Source: Owenweeksia hongkongensis DSM 17368 | Lineage (GTDB): Bacteria > Bacteroidota > Bacteroidia > Flavobacteriales > Schleiferiaceae | Direction: 5' to 3' | Length of the DNA stretch: 64,000 nucleotides | Assembly (NCBI GenBank): GCA_945865885.1 | Contig: CAMBEZ010000002.1 | Location: 1-64,000 of the forward strand | Part shown: positions 42,456 through 50,520 of the stretch, piece by piece | How the letters are laid out: the number at the start of each line of letters is the position of its first letter | Position numbering within the stretch: position 1 is the stretch's first letter | Program-made: the position numbers and the translations under genes | Notes under the pieces: generated by a model | Database searches by the model: none | What the model was told of the DNA's origin: nothing | Seen by the model: the letters and a program-made list of their open reading frames with translations, nothing else

Positions 42456-43433
42456 GTGGCGCGCAGAATCAAGTACTACTACGACCCCCTCTCCATGGCG
42501 TTCAAAAAAATTGAACGCACCTGGAAGCACTGGGTACGCGACGTTTCCCTCTTTGCCCTGACCACCAGTTTGGTGGGAATCCTCCTGTTTTTTCTGCTCT
42601 CCGCCGTGTTCGACTCCCCCCGCGAAAAACAATTGCAGCGCGAGTTGGACGAAACCAACCTCCAAATGGAAGCCCTTGAAGAGCGAATCGGGGGCATGGA
42701 CGAGGCACTTAGCGCGTTGGAGACCCGCGACAACGAGGTCTACCGCTTGGTTTTTGAAACGGATCCGCTGCCGCACGAATTGCGCCGTAACCTGGGCAAT
42801 ACGGACCGACGGTACGCACAAATTCGCGGCATGAGCAACGGGGCGCTGCTGGAACGCGTGGACCGAAAGGCTGAAGAAATGGGCAAACGCTTGTACGTGC
42901 AGTCCAAATCCCTGGACGAAGTAGTGTCCTTGGCCCAAAACAAAAAACAACTTTTGGAGGCCATCCCGGCCATCCGTCCGGTTCCCGCCAAACGCAACGT
43001 TCGGCTGGCCTCCGGCTTCGGCTACCGCGTCCACCCCATCTATAAGGTGCGCAAAATGCATTCCGGCATAGACTTTACTGCCAAAACAGGCACGCCCATT
43101 TACGCCGCGGGCAACGGCACGGTGGTCCACCCCGGAGACCTCGGCGGAAGCGGTTACGGGATCCAAATCGTACTAGCACACGGGTACGGGTACCACACCT
43201 TGTACGCCCACCTATCCCGAGCCGTGGCGCGCCCGGGCCAGCGCGTCAAGCGCGGCGACCTCATCGGTTACGTAGGCAGTACCGGCCGTTCCACCGCTCC
43301 ACACCTCCACTACGAGGTGATCAAGAACGGTCGAAAAATCAACCCCATCAATTTCTTTTTCAACGACCTCACCCCGGCCGAATACGCCGCATTGGTGGAA
43401 GAGGCCAACCGCACCAACCAGTCCTTTGACTGA
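42456..43433 (+). CDS. M23 family peptidoglycan endopeptidase with coiled coil
   Basis: This 325-residue LytM/M23 zinc metallopeptidase is anchored in the inner membrane by one helix (about 32-50, DVSLFALTTSLVGILLFFLL). A coiled coil follows at about 55-90 (QLQRELDETNLQMEALEERIG), then the peptidase domain from about 185 with zinc ligands in MHSGIDF and HLHYE, plus SGFGYRVHPIYKVRKM. Such proteins cut cross-links or activate amidases during wall growth. The start is a GTG at 42456; the following ARRIKYYYDPLSM matches the usual family N-terminus. It is divergent from alaS and converges on a second M23 gene. Confidence 0.92.
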   Translation: MARRIKYYYDPLSMAFKKIERTWKHWVRDVSLFALTTSLVGILLFFLLSAVFDSPREKQLQRELDETNLQMEALEERIGGMDEALSALETRDNEVYRLVFETDPLPHELRRNLGNTDRRYAQIRGMSNGALLERVDRKAEEMGKRLYVQSKSLDEVVSLAQNKKQLLEAIPAIRPVPAKRNVRLASGFGYRVHPIYKVRKMHSGIDFTAKTGTPIYAAGNGTVVHPGDLGGSGYGIQIVLAHGYGYHTLYAHLSRAVARPGQRVKRGDLIGYVGSTGRSTAPHLHYEVIKNGRKINPINFFFNDLTPAEYAALVEEANRTNQSFD

Positions 43434-43513
43434 GTTCTGCAACGCTCTGCGCAAGCACCACAAGCGGCGCAAGCAGCACCAGCGGCCCAAAAGGATTCCC
43501 TAAAAATTGCTTT

Positions 43514-44425
43514 TTACTTCAAGCGCAACCGCTGCCCCGCATAAATGGGCCGACGTTCGCCGATGCCGTTCACGCGGCACAACTCCTGAACCGTTGTTCC
43601 GTTGCGCTTGGCAATCGAATACAACGTATCTCCACTCTTCACGCGGTACACCGCACTCGGCGCCGGTGGCGCCTCGTGCAACACCTCGTTGTCCGCCGTG
43701 GAAAGCGAAGCGGCCTTGGGCTTGTGGTACGCCCACTTCCCTTGGTGCAGTAAAACGTTTGGATCGCGCAGGGCACCCGTCTTGAAGTCGATCAAAAACT
43801 CCGGATTGAACGCGGAACCCATGTACCGCACTTCAAAATGCAAATGGGGGCCAGACGACCGGCCCGTACTTCCGCCCAAGCCAATGGGATCCCCTGCCTT
43901 AACGTACTCGTTGGGATCCACAAATAAAGCGCTCAAATGGCCGTAATACGTTTCCAGTCCCGAAAAATGGCGCATGACCACCAAATTTCCGTATCCACCG
44001 TAGTTGTAATCGGAATAACGGATTTTACCGTCAAAGGCAGCAAATACCGTGTCGCCCGTGGTCAATTTCAAATCAATGCCGTGGTGCATGCGGCGGTGGC
44101 GCCAGCCGTAGGAGGAGACCACTTCCCCGCGCACCGGAGTGCGGTAACGTCGGTGGCGAATGTCCGTGGCGCACAACCACAACGTGTCTTGCTGCTGGGA
44201 CCAATCAAAATCCAAAACATGCACCTTGGTGGTGTCCCAATGGACGCGAAACACTTCCGGTTCCTTGTATTCAAACCGACGGAGGACTTTGTCCGACGTC
44301 GCGATGCTGTCCAAATCAACCGCGCGCGCCGCCAAGGCGGCAAAACGTTGCGTTTGTCCCTGAGCACCCGCACCCGCCGCGAGCAGCAGCAGTAAAAAGA
44401 GGGATCGAAGGAAGGGACGAAACAC
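43514..44425 (-). CDS. Secreted M23 peptidase with C-terminal LysM domain
   Basis: This 303-residue periplasmic protein has a signal peptide (FLRSLFLLLLLAAGAGAQ), an M23 domain at about 100-205 with GWRHRRMHHGIDL and PHLHFEVRY as zinc-ligand motifs, and a LysM peptidoglycan-binding domain at about 258-303 (YRVKSGDTLYSIAKRNGTTVQEL, in the canonical order). The intact ligands suggest it is catalytic rather than a degenerate activator. The start is GTG at 44425. It lies tail-to-tail with the other M23 gene. The 80-base gap between them holds two similar AAGC/CAGCGG-type runs but no clear terminator. Confidence 0.92.
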   Translation of the reverse strand: MFRPFLRSLFLLLLLAAGAGAQGQTQRFAALAARAVDLDSIATSDKVLRRFEYKEPEVFRVHWDTTKVHVLDFDWSQQQDTLWLCATDIRHRRYRTPVRGEVVSSYGWRHRRMHHGIDLKLTTGDTVFAAFDGKIRYSDYNYGGYGNLVVMRHFSGLETYYGHLSALFVDPNEYVKAGDPIGLGGSTGRSSGPHLHFEVRYMGSAFNPEFLIDFKTGALRDPNVLLHQGKWAYHKPKAASLSTADNEVLHEAPPAPSAVYRVKSGDTLYSIAKRNGTTVQELCRVNGIGERRPIYAGQRLRLK

Positions 44426-44465
44426 GGGTTGTTTTTTTGACAGAAAGGCTAATATACAAAAAAAA

Positions 44466-44514
44466 GGCGGTAATTTTGGGTGAATTCGCGCGCGGAGACC
44501 TGCCCAAATCCGCC
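44466..44514 (+). repeat. Imperfect inverted repeat spanning the MerR-family gene promoter
   Basis: GGCGGTAATTTTGGG at 44466-44480 pairs imperfectly with CCCAAATCCGCC at 44503-44514. The left arm contains the predicted -7 box. It could be a regulator binding site or an RNA/DNA hairpin. Confidence 0.4.
44471..44478 (+). promoter_or_regulatory. -7 box upstream of the MerR-family gene
   Basis: TAATTTTG is an exact TAnnTTTG match, 53 bases before the ATG at 44532. It would give a leader of about 45-50 bases, longer than for the other genes here. Confidence 0.5.
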
Positions 44515-44531
44515 GTCAGTCTGAAAAAACC

Positions 44532-44867
44532 ATGCCAAACATTCCCACTTTCTTCGAAAAGCGCTACTACCCCATCCGGGATGTAGCGGCTATGTTTGAG
44601 GTCAATACCTCCACGCTTCGCTTTTGGGAAAAGCAGTTTCCGGAATTGCGTCCCAAAACAAACGCGCGCGGAGTGCGCATGTACTCCCCAGAAAATATTG
44701 AAACCCTGCGCCAGATCTACTATTTGGTCAAGGAACGGGGCTTTACCCTAAAAGGTGCAAAACAAAAAAAACAGCAAAATCCAGACGAAACGGCACAAGT
44801 GGAAGATGTGGTACGGCGTTTGATGAAGTTGCGAGAAGAACTGCAGCAGTTCAAAAAAACCCTTTAA
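44532..44867 (+). CDS. MerR-family transcriptional regulator
   Basis: This 111-residue protein has an N-terminal winged-helix MerR domain (RDVAAMFEVNTSTLRFWEKQFPEL, ARGVRMYSPENIETLRQIYYLV) and a short C-terminal coiled coil that should form a dimer. No effector-binding cysteines or ligand domain follow, so the signal is unknown. It lies 16 bases before lemA, and in Bacteroidota this gene, lemA and TPM-domain genes often travel together. An inverted repeat over its own promoter may mean autoregulation. The basic KKQQNPDE linker separates the two parts. Confidence 0.9.
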   Translation: MPNIPTFFEKRYYPIRDVAAMFEVNTSTLRFWEKQFPELRPKTNARGVRMYSPENIETLRQIYYLVKERGFTLKGAKQKKQQNPDETAQVEDVVRRLMKLREELQQFKKTL

Positions 44868-44883
44868 ATTCAACGACCACACC

Positions 44884-45477
44884 ATGAACCGTTCCAACAT
44901 CATCCTCCTTTCTGTATTGGGCTTCTTGGTCCTGACCCTCTTGTGGGGCATTGGCCGGTACAACAATTTAGTTTCTTTGGACGAGGGCTCCACCGGCCAG
45001 TGGGCCAACGTGGAAAGCGCTTACCAGCGCCGGAGCGACCTCATTCCCAACCTGGTGAATACGGTTAAGGGTTACGCCAAATTTGAGCGCGAAACCTTGG
45101 AGGCCGTTGTAAATGCGCGCGCCAAAGCAACTTCGGTTTCCGTAGATCCCACCAATCTTTCTCCAGAAAAACTGGCCGCGTTTCAACAAGCGCAAGCCGG
45201 GGTAGGCAGTGCGTTGGGTCGACTGCTCGTTACGGTTGAAAAATATCCGGACTTGAAGGCCAACCAAAACTTCCTGGACCTGCAAAAGCAGTTGGAAGGA
45301 ACCGAAAACCGCATCAAAGTAGAGCGCGATCGCTTCAACGAGAGCGTAAAAGGCTACAACACCGCGGTCAAGCGCTTTCCGGGCAACCTCATTGCGGGCA
45401 TGACCGGATTTGCCGCCAAAGGGTACTTTGAAGCCGAGGCCGGTTCGGAACAGGCGCCCGACGTCAACTTCGAATAA
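44884..45477 (+). CDS. LemA family protein
   Basis: This 197-residue LemA protein has one N-terminal membrane helix (about 7-25, IILLSVLGFLVLTLLWGIG) and a three-helix bundle outside the cytosol. YNNLVSLDEGSTGQWANVESAYQRR and LIPNLVNTVKGYAKFE carry the family signature. The function is not settled; LemA proteins often sit with TPM-domain proteins, as here, and are linked to envelope maintenance. The next gene starts five bases downstream, so lemA and both TPM genes form one unit. Confidence 0.94.
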   Translation: MNRSNIILLSVLGFLVLTLLWGIGRYNNLVSLDEGSTGQWANVESAYQRRSDLIPNLVNTVKGYAKFERETLEAVVNARAKATSVSVDPTNLSPEKLAAFQQAQAGVGSALGRLLVTVEKYPDLKANQNFLDLQKQLEGTENRIKVERDRFNESVKGYNTAVKRFPGNLIAGMTGFAAKGYFEAEAGSEQAPDVNFE

Positions 45478-45482
45478 GCACG

Positions 45483-45917
45483 GTGCCTCAACTTACACCG
45501 AGCGAAGAAAAGGCTGTTGTGTCTGCCATTGCGGCAGCCGAGCAACGAACCAGCGGCGAAATCCGCGTGCATTTGGAAAAAAAATGCGCCCCAGACCAAG
45601 CCTACGCAGAAGCGGTTCGCTGGTTTGAGAAACTCCGCATGCACCAAACCCAAGAACGTAACGGTATCTTGTTTTTGTTGGCCCCCGAATCCCACGCCTT
45701 TGCCGTGGTGGGGGATGCTGGCATCCACGCCTGCGTAGGCGATTCATTTTGGGAAGACGTTCGCGAGGCCGCGCTGGCGCATTTCCGCGAAGGTCGGTTG
45801 GGCGACGGCTTGGTCGCGGGCATTCATCTGTGCGGCGAGCAGTTGCACGAACATTTTCCGTTTGACGGAAAAACGGATCAAAACGAATTGTCGGACGAAA
45901 TCAGTCGGAACGCATGA
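45483..45917 (+). CDS. TPM-domain protein (short, cytosolic or peripheral)
   Basis: This 144-residue TPM (TLP18.3/Psb32/MOLO-1) domain protein lacks a signal peptide. SEEKAVVSAIAAAEQRTSGEIRVHLE, ERNGILFLLAPESHAFAVVGD and LGDGLVAGIHLCGEQLHEHFP are characteristic. The start is GTG at 45483, five bases after lemA. It overlaps the second TPM gene by four bases (ATGA). The pair of a short and a long TPM protein after LemA is a repeated Bacteroidota arrangement whose function is not known. Confidence 0.9.
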   Translation: MPQLTPSEEKAVVSAIAAAEQRTSGEIRVHLEKKCAPDQAYAEAVRWFEKLRMHQTQERNGILFLLAPESHAFAVVGDAGIHACVGDSFWEDVREAALAHFREGRLGDGLVAGIHLCGEQLHEHFPFDGKTDQNELSDEISRNA

Positions 45918-46681
45918 AAAACGTACTGATTCGCGGACTCTTCTTGGTGCTGGGCCTCTGGAGCACGCTGCAGACACTAGCCGCCCAAGATTTGGGCAAA
46001 TGGTCCAAAAGCGATGGTTTGGTGGTTGTACGCACGGCCAATAATCCGCTGAGCGCGGAGGAAGAACAGGCGTTGGAAATTTTGCTGCAAACCCGGCTGG
46101 ATTCCACCGGAGCGCGTTTGGTGGTGGTTCTGACCGACGGCATACAGGACGACATCAACCTCTACGCGGTGGAGTTGGGCCAGCGTTGGGGCATTGGCTC
46201 CGCAGACGAAGACAACGGCGCCCTGCTCCTGGTGGATTTAGAAAACCGACAAATGGCGTTGCAGGTGGGGTACGGTTTGGAGGACGAACTCCCGGACATT
46301 ACCTGTTCGCACATCATTCAAAACGAAATTGCGCCTGCCTTTAAAGCGGGCAACGTGGCCGAAGGCCTGCGTGCGGGCGCCGAAGCCGTTTTTGCAGCCA
46401 CGCAAGGCCAGTACCGGGCGCAAGAACGCGGAGGAAAACAAAACCTCCCGGTTTTTGCGCCGCTTTTGGTGGTGGCGGTCTTGATGCTGTTGGCGTACCG
46501 CAACCGAAACAATCAGGGCCCCACCTACGGGTCCGGCGGCCGTTCCGGCGGTGGGCCGTTCTTTTTTCCCATGGGCGGCGGTTTTGGCGGCGGCTCCGGT
46601 GGAGGCGGTTTTGGTGGTGGCGGCGGCGGCGCTTTTGGCGGCGGTGGTTTTGGCGGAGGCGGATCCAGCGGCAGCTGGTAA
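45914..46681 (+). CDS. TPM-domain membrane protein with Gly-rich C-terminus
   Basis: This 255-residue protein has a signal peptide (FLVLGLWSTLQTLAAQ), a periplasmic TPM domain at about 30-165 (LDSTGARLVVVLTDG, WGIGSADEDNGALLLVDLENRQMALQVGYGLE in two parts), a membrane helix near 182-198 (FAPLLVVAVLMLLAYR), and a cytosolic tail of Gly/Phe/Ser repeats ending GSSGSW. The tail accounts for the unusually G/T-rich DNA at 46530-46675. The layout is the same as YgcG-like proteins. Role unknown; probably a partner of LemA and the short TPM protein. Confidence 0.92.
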   Translation: MKNVLIRGLFLVLGLWSTLQTLAAQDLGKWSKSDGLVVVRTANNPLSAEEEQALEILLQTRLDSTGARLVVVLTDGIQDDINLYAVELGQRWGIGSADEDNGALLLVDLENRQMALQVGYGLEDELPDITCSHIIQNEIAPAFKAGNVAEGLRAGAEAVFAATQGQYRAQERGGKQNLPVFAPLLVVAVLMLLAYRNRNNQGPTYGSGGRSGGGPFFFPMGGGFGGGSGGGGFGGGGGGAFGGGGFGGGGSSGSW

Positions 46682-46701
46682 CCCTTCTGAATCCAGGCCT
46701 G

Positions 46702-46718
46702 TTGGCACATCTCGTGCG
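46702..46718 (+). promoter_or_regulatory. Sigma-54-like -24/-12 sequence
   Basis: TTGGCAC, five bases, then GTGCG: the GG and GC doublets are correctly spaced and one base differs from TTGC. It lies 96 bases before the lipoprotein start. A chance match is quite possible. Confidence 0.25.
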
Positions 46719-46813
46719 TGTTGAACCTAAATTATGCGCATTTCGACGTTTTTTAAAGGTGGAATGCACTCGTTTGGCCAACAATCCCGACCTTTGCGGA
46801 AACTTTGCAAAAG

Positions 46814-47209
46814 ATGGTTAAAGGGATTCTAGGTGGACTTTTAAGCGTTGCGCTCCTGGCGTTGACCGCTTGCGGAGGACCGTCGGGTGTGGGAATTGTT
46901 CGTCAACCGGAAAAGACGGTTTTGGTGGTGGTGAAAAAGACCCCCAACCAAGGGTTTGTGGTGAAAAGCGTGCGTTGGGAAGATTCCAAAGCCAAAAAGT
47001 CCGCGGACGCTCAAGTGCAAACCACTACCGAGAACGGCGCCAAAGCAGTTTTGAATCCCAAAGGGTACAAATCGTTTGGTTTGTTGACGGAAGTTCCTGC
47101 CGGAGCTGGCTTTACGCCAGACCGACTGGTCATTAACTACCAAGTGGAAAAGGGCAAGAAGACCAAGAAAATGGTTGTGAAAAAAGTTACTCCGGCCCCC
47201 TCCCGTTAA
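46814..47209 (+). CDS. Small predicted lipoprotein of unknown function
   Basis: This 131-residue protein has a lipoprotein signal peptide (KGILGGLLSVALLALTAC, lipobox LTAC with the Cys at about 20). The mature part is Lys/Val-rich with VVKKTPNQGFVVKSVRWED and ends in a basic KKTKKMVVKKVTPAPSR. I recognise no family. ATG at 46814 is preferred over the TTG three codons upstream, which overlaps a TTTG promoter-like motif. Two CTTTG motifs (46789-46796 and 46800-46807) could be -7 boxes. The pterin synthase follows 12 bases on. Confidence 0.7.
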   Translation: MVKGILGGLLSVALLALTACGGPSGVGIVRQPEKTVLVVVKKTPNQGFVVKSVRWEDSKAKKSADAQVQTTTENGAKAVLNPKGYKSFGLLTEVPAGAGFTPDRLVINYQVEKGKKTKKMVVKKVTPAPSR

Positions 47210-47221
47210 CCCGAACCAACC

Positions 47222-47635
47222 GTGATCTACATTGAGCGAACCGAGTCCTTCAGTGCGGCACACCAGCTGTTCAACCCCAAGTGGACGGACGAACAAAACG
47301 ACGCCGTTTTTGGCAAGTGTGCCAACCGCGCCTACCACGGACACAATTTTCAACTGACCGTGGTGGTGAAGGGTGAAGTGAACCCAGACACCGGTTTTGT
47401 GCTCAACTTGGTGGACCTGAAGCAGGTCATGATGGAACACGTGGTGGACCGCGTGGACCACAAAAATCTGAACGTGGATGTGCCCTTTCTGCTCGGTGTG
47501 TTGCCCTCCACCGAAAACCTAGCGATCGCCTTTTGGGCCTTGCTTCAACAACCCATTGCGAACTTGGGTGGGACCTTGCACTGCATCCGCTTGCGCGAAA
47601 CGGACAAAAACGCCGTGGAGTACTACGGCGAATGA
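47222..47635 (+). CDS. 6-pyruvoyl/6-carboxy-tetrahydropterin synthase family protein
   Basis: This 137-residue tunnelling-fold enzyme converts dihydroneopterin triphosphate to a tetrahydropterin. Zinc ligands are His14, His39 and His41; the catalytic Cys33 lies in a C-x5-HGH motif (KCANRAYHGHNF). The C-x5 spacing is that of 6-pyruvoyl-tetrahydropterin synthases, while QueD of E. coli type has C-x3-HGH; Bacteroidota proteins called QueD often have C-x5 as well. With tgt in the same window, a queuosine role is plausible but unproven. The start is GTG at 47222. Confidence 0.9.
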   Translation: MIYIERTESFSAAHQLFNPKWTDEQNDAVFGKCANRAYHGHNFQLTVVVKGEVNPDTGFVLNLVDLKQVMMEHVVDRVDHKNLNVDVPFLLGVLPSTENLAIAFWALLQQPIANLGGTLHCIRLRETDKNAVEYYGE

Positions 47636-47660
47636 AACGTCCCAAATACCATTGACCTCC

Positions 47661-48530
47661 ATGAAACAAGCCTACCTATTTCCTGGCCAAGGTTCCCAAT
47701 TCACCGGAATGGGCCAAAACCTATTTGACGCCGATCCTTCTTACTTCCATCGGGCCGACGAACTGTTGGGTTTCTCGCTGACGGACATCATGTTTTCCGG
47801 AACCGACGAAGATTTGAAGCAGACCAAGGTGACGCAGCCGGCCGTTTTTCTGCATTCGGTGGCGCAAGCCTTTGCGCTGGGCGACTCCTTCCAGCCGGAT
47901 TTGGTGGCCGGCCATTCGCTGGGCGAATTTTCCGCCTTGGTGGCCGCCGGTGCCCTGTCTTTTGAGGACGGCTTGAAGTTGGTGTACACCCGCGCGCTGG
48001 CCATGCAGAAGGCCTGCGAAGCACAACCGTCCACCATGGCCGCCATTTTGGGCTTGCCGGACGAAACCGTAGAAAACATTTGCGCCGCCACGGACGGCGT
48101 GGTGGTTGCCGCGAACTACAACAGCCCAGGGCAGTTGGTGATTTCCGGTGCCTTCCCTGCGGTGGAAGCCGCTTGCGAGGCCGCGAAGGCCGCCGGCGCC
48201 AAGCGCGCCTTGTTGTTGCCGGTAGGCGGTGCCTTTCACTCCCCGCTGATGGAGCCTGCTCGTGCCGAGTTGGCCGCAGCCATTGCCGCAACCACCTTCC
48301 ACCAGCCGGTGTGCCCGGTAGTGCAAAACGTGGTGGCCCTAGCCGTTTCAGACCCCGCACAAATTCAGGAGAATTTGATTGCGCAACTCACCGGCCCGGT
48401 CAAGTGGACCCAGTCCGTACAAGCCATGGGTGCCGCAGGGATTGGTCGGTTTGTGGAAGTTGGTCCCGGCAAAGTTTTGCAGGGATTGGTAAAAAAGATC
48501 CTGCCGGAAGCTGAAGTTTTGTCTGCATGA
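47661..48530 (+). CDS. fabD: Malonyl CoA-acyl carrier protein transacylase
   Basis: FabD loads malonyl groups from CoA to ACP for fatty-acid synthesis. The 289-residue length is typical. PGQGSQFTGMG at residues 8-18, the nucleophile Ser in GHSLGEFSALVA, and the His of GGAFHSPLM are present. The ATG at 47661 precedes the conserved YLFPGQGSQ by the normal five residues; the longer open frame from 47556 runs into the pterin synthase gene. Its stop overlaps the mvaD ATG, coupling fatty-acid and isoprenoid genes. Confidence 0.96.
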   Translation: MKQAYLFPGQGSQFTGMGQNLFDADPSYFHRADELLGFSLTDIMFSGTDEDLKQTKVTQPAVFLHSVAQAFALGDSFQPDLVAGHSLGEFSALVAAGALSFEDGLKLVYTRALAMQKACEAQPSTMAAILGLPDETVENICAATDGVVVAANYNSPGQLVISGAFPAVEAACEAAKAAGAKRALLLPVGGAFHSPLMEPARAELAAAIAATTFHQPVCPVVQNVVALAVSDPAQIQENLIAQLTGPVKWTQSVQAMGAAGIGRFVEVGPGKVLQGLVKKILPEAEVLSA

Positions 48531-49567
48531 GTTTTCATACCGCCTGGCAAAGTCCGTCCAACATTGCGTTGGTCAAGTACTGGGGAAAAACGCATCCCCA
48601 GTTGCCCACCAACCCGTCGTTGAGCATGACGCTGGACGCCTGCCGCACGGAGACGTCGGTGGAAATTATTCCGGGGGGCGGTAAACTTCAGGTTTGGGTG
48701 GACGGCGTGGACACGCCTTCGTTTGTGCCCAAGGTAGCCGCCTTTTTCAAGGCTATTGCCGAGCGCCATCCGTGGACCGCACATTTTGATTGGCGCATCC
48801 AAACCCACAATACCTTTCCGCATTCCAGCGGCATTGCCAGTTCTGCCAGCGGCATGAGCGCCCTGGCGCTGTGCGTGGTTTCCTTGGCCCGCGAGTTTCA
48901 GGAGCGCATTCCCGCCAAGGATGATTTGCGCGAAGCCAGTGTATTGGCCCGACTGGGCTCCGGAAGCGCCTCCCGCAGCGTGTACGGCGGTTGGGTGGTT
49001 TGGGGCCGAACGCCCTCCGTTCCGGGCAGCAATCAGGAATGGGCCCATCCGTACCCGGACGCTATAGACCCTGTCTTTTCGGATTTCCGAGACACCGTTT
49101 TGCTGGTGGACGTCGGGCAAAAAGCGGTTTCCAGTACCGTTGGGCACGGATTGATGAACGGACACCCGTTTGCAGAGGCCCGGTTCGCCACCGCGCACGA
49201 CAACCTGGCAGCGTTTCAACCCATCCTATCCAGCGGAGACGTCGGATCCTTTTTGGCGCTGGCCGAACGCGAGGCGTTGATGCTCCACGGGCTGATGATG
49301 GCGTCCAATCCGCCTTTTGTGCTGATGAAGCCGGAAACGTTGGCCATCTTGGAGAAAATTCAAAACGCGCGCCGCGACGGTCTGGAGGTTGGCTTTACGT
49401 TGGACGCAGGTGCCAACGTGCACGTGCTGTACCCAGCCCGCGCAGAACAAACCGTTCGTGAATTTGTTACTACCTCGTTGTCAACGCACTGCAAAGACGG
49501 CGCTTGCATCCACGATCGTGTGGGTACGGGTCCCCAACAACTGACCAAACCCAAGCTCCTGCTTTGA
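48527..49567 (+). CDS. mvaD: Diphosphomevalonate decarboxylase
   Basis: This ATP-dependent GHMP-fold enzyme makes isopentenyl diphosphate from diphosphomevalonate, the last step of the mevalonate pathway. The 346 residues include SPSNIALVKYWGK near the N-terminus, the P-loop-like PHSSGIASSASGMSALAL, and LGSGSASRSVYGGWVVW, all diagnostic of MvaD rather than other GHMP kinases. ATGA overlap with fabD. Presence of this gene indicates the mevalonate route, as in Flavobacteriia. The stop overlaps the next gene's TTG start. Confidence 0.95.
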   Translation: MSFHTAWQSPSNIALVKYWGKTHPQLPTNPSLSMTLDACRTETSVEIIPGGGKLQVWVDGVDTPSFVPKVAAFFKAIAERHPWTAHFDWRIQTHNTFPHSSGIASSASGMSALALCVVSLAREFQERIPAKDDLREASVLARLGSGSASRSVYGGWVVWGRTPSVPGSNQEWAHPYPDAIDPVFSDFRDTVLLVDVGQKAVSSTVGHGLMNGHPFAEARFATAHDNLAAFQPILSSGDVGSFLALAEREALMLHGLMMASNPPFVLMKPETLAILEKIQNARRDGLEVGFTLDAGANVHVLYPARAEQTVREFVTTSLSTHCKDGACIHDRVGTGPQQLTKPKLLL

Positions 49568-50520
49568 ATTCCGTAAACACCTCCTTTTTTGCGAAAATTC
49601 TCCTATTTGGGGAATACGGCATCATCCGCGACGCCATGGCCTTATCCATTCCGTTCAAGGAGTACGAGGGGTCTTTTCGCTTTGTGCCGACGGACGCTGC
49701 TGTGGTAGCTCCAGAAGTAAAGGAGTCCCAGGAAGCACTGCGTGCGTTTGCGCGGCACTTGCGTGCCTTGGCCGATGGCGGTGAAGCCCTGGCAGCTTTG
49801 AACCTGGCCCAGCTCGACGCCGATTTGGACCGGGGACTGTTTTTTGATTCGTCTATTCCGCAGGGATTTGGCGTGGGCTCGTCGGGAGCCTTGGTGGCTG
49901 CCCTGTACGCTCGCTACGCCCTCAATCCGTGCCCGGTGGACCATCAGCTCAATAAAGAGCTTTTGGTGGCTTTAAAAGCCGAATTGGCGCAGATGGAATG
50001 CTTTTTCCACGGCCGCAGTTCCGGCATTGACCCCACCATTTGCTACCTCCAATTGCCCCTGTTGATTCGGTCGTCGGACGATTTGGGCACGGTCCTCCTT
50101 CCGGAAGAAAACGCCGAAGGCAAGGGGGCTGTTTTCCTGATCAATTCCGGTGCGCCTGGGGAAACCCAACCGTTGGTGACCCACTTCATGGAGAAACTCA
50201 AGGAAGAAGGGTTCCGCAAGGTGATGAAGGACCAATTCAAGAAGTACAACGACGCCTGCATCCAAGCCTTTCTGCAGGGCGATCCCGGGGCCTTGTTCCG
50301 CAACCTCAAGCCGTTGAGCAGCTTGGCGTTGGAACACTTTGACCCCATGATCCCCTCCGGCTACCACGATTTATGGCAAAAGGGCATCGACACGAATGCC
50401 TACTACCTGAAGCTATGCGGTTCCGGCGGTGGCGGGTACATTCTGGGGTTTGCTCCGGATTTTGAAGCCGCAGCTCCCTTGTTGAAAACCCACGACCCCG
50501 AGGTCATTTTCCGCTTCTAA
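49564..50520 (+). CDS. GHMP kinase, probable mevalonate kinase
   Basis: This 318-residue GHMP kinase has the P-loop PQGFGVGSSGALVAALYARY, the middle motif FHGRSSGIDP and the C-terminal LCGSGGGGYILGF, all intact. Its position directly after mvaD points to mevalonate or phosphomevalonate kinase; the N-terminal KILLFGEYGIIRDAMALSIP fits mevalonate kinase. The most likely start is TTG at 49564, overlapping the mvaD stop (TTGA), which fits the length of Bacteroidota homologues. Of the two kinase steps, sequence cannot prove which it performs. Confidence 0.88.
   Translation: MNSVNTSFFAKILLFGEYGIIRDAMALSIPFKEYEGSFRFVPTDAAVVAPEVKESQEALRAFARHLRALADGGEALAALNLAQLDADLDRGLFFDSSIPQGFGVGSSGALVAALYARYALNPCPVDHQLNKELLVALKAELAQMECFFHGRSSGIDPTICYLQLPLLIRSSDDLGTVLLPEENAEGKGAVFLINSGAPGETQPLVTHFMEKLKEEGFRKVMKDQFKKYNDACIQAFLQGDPGALFRNLKPLSSLALEHFDPMIPSGYHDLWQKGIDTNAYYLKLCGSGGGGYILGFAPDFEAAAPLLKTHDPEVIFRF

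Noticed and set aside
42417-43166. N-terminal extension of alaS to 43166
   Set aside because: The extra 250 residues are antisense to the M23 peptidase and include none of AlaRS. The real N-terminus and a -7 box are at 42416-42444.
43434-43513. Possible small RNA or tRNA between the two M23 genes
   Set aside because: The 80 bases do not fold into a cloverleaf, and there is no TTCRA-type T-loop or terminator. Only imperfect AAGC/CAGCGG runs are present.
46530-46675. G-rich repeat tract as a mobile or CRISPR-like repeat
   Set aside because: It encodes the Gly/Phe-rich tail of the second TPM protein, and the units are irregular codon repeats without spacers.
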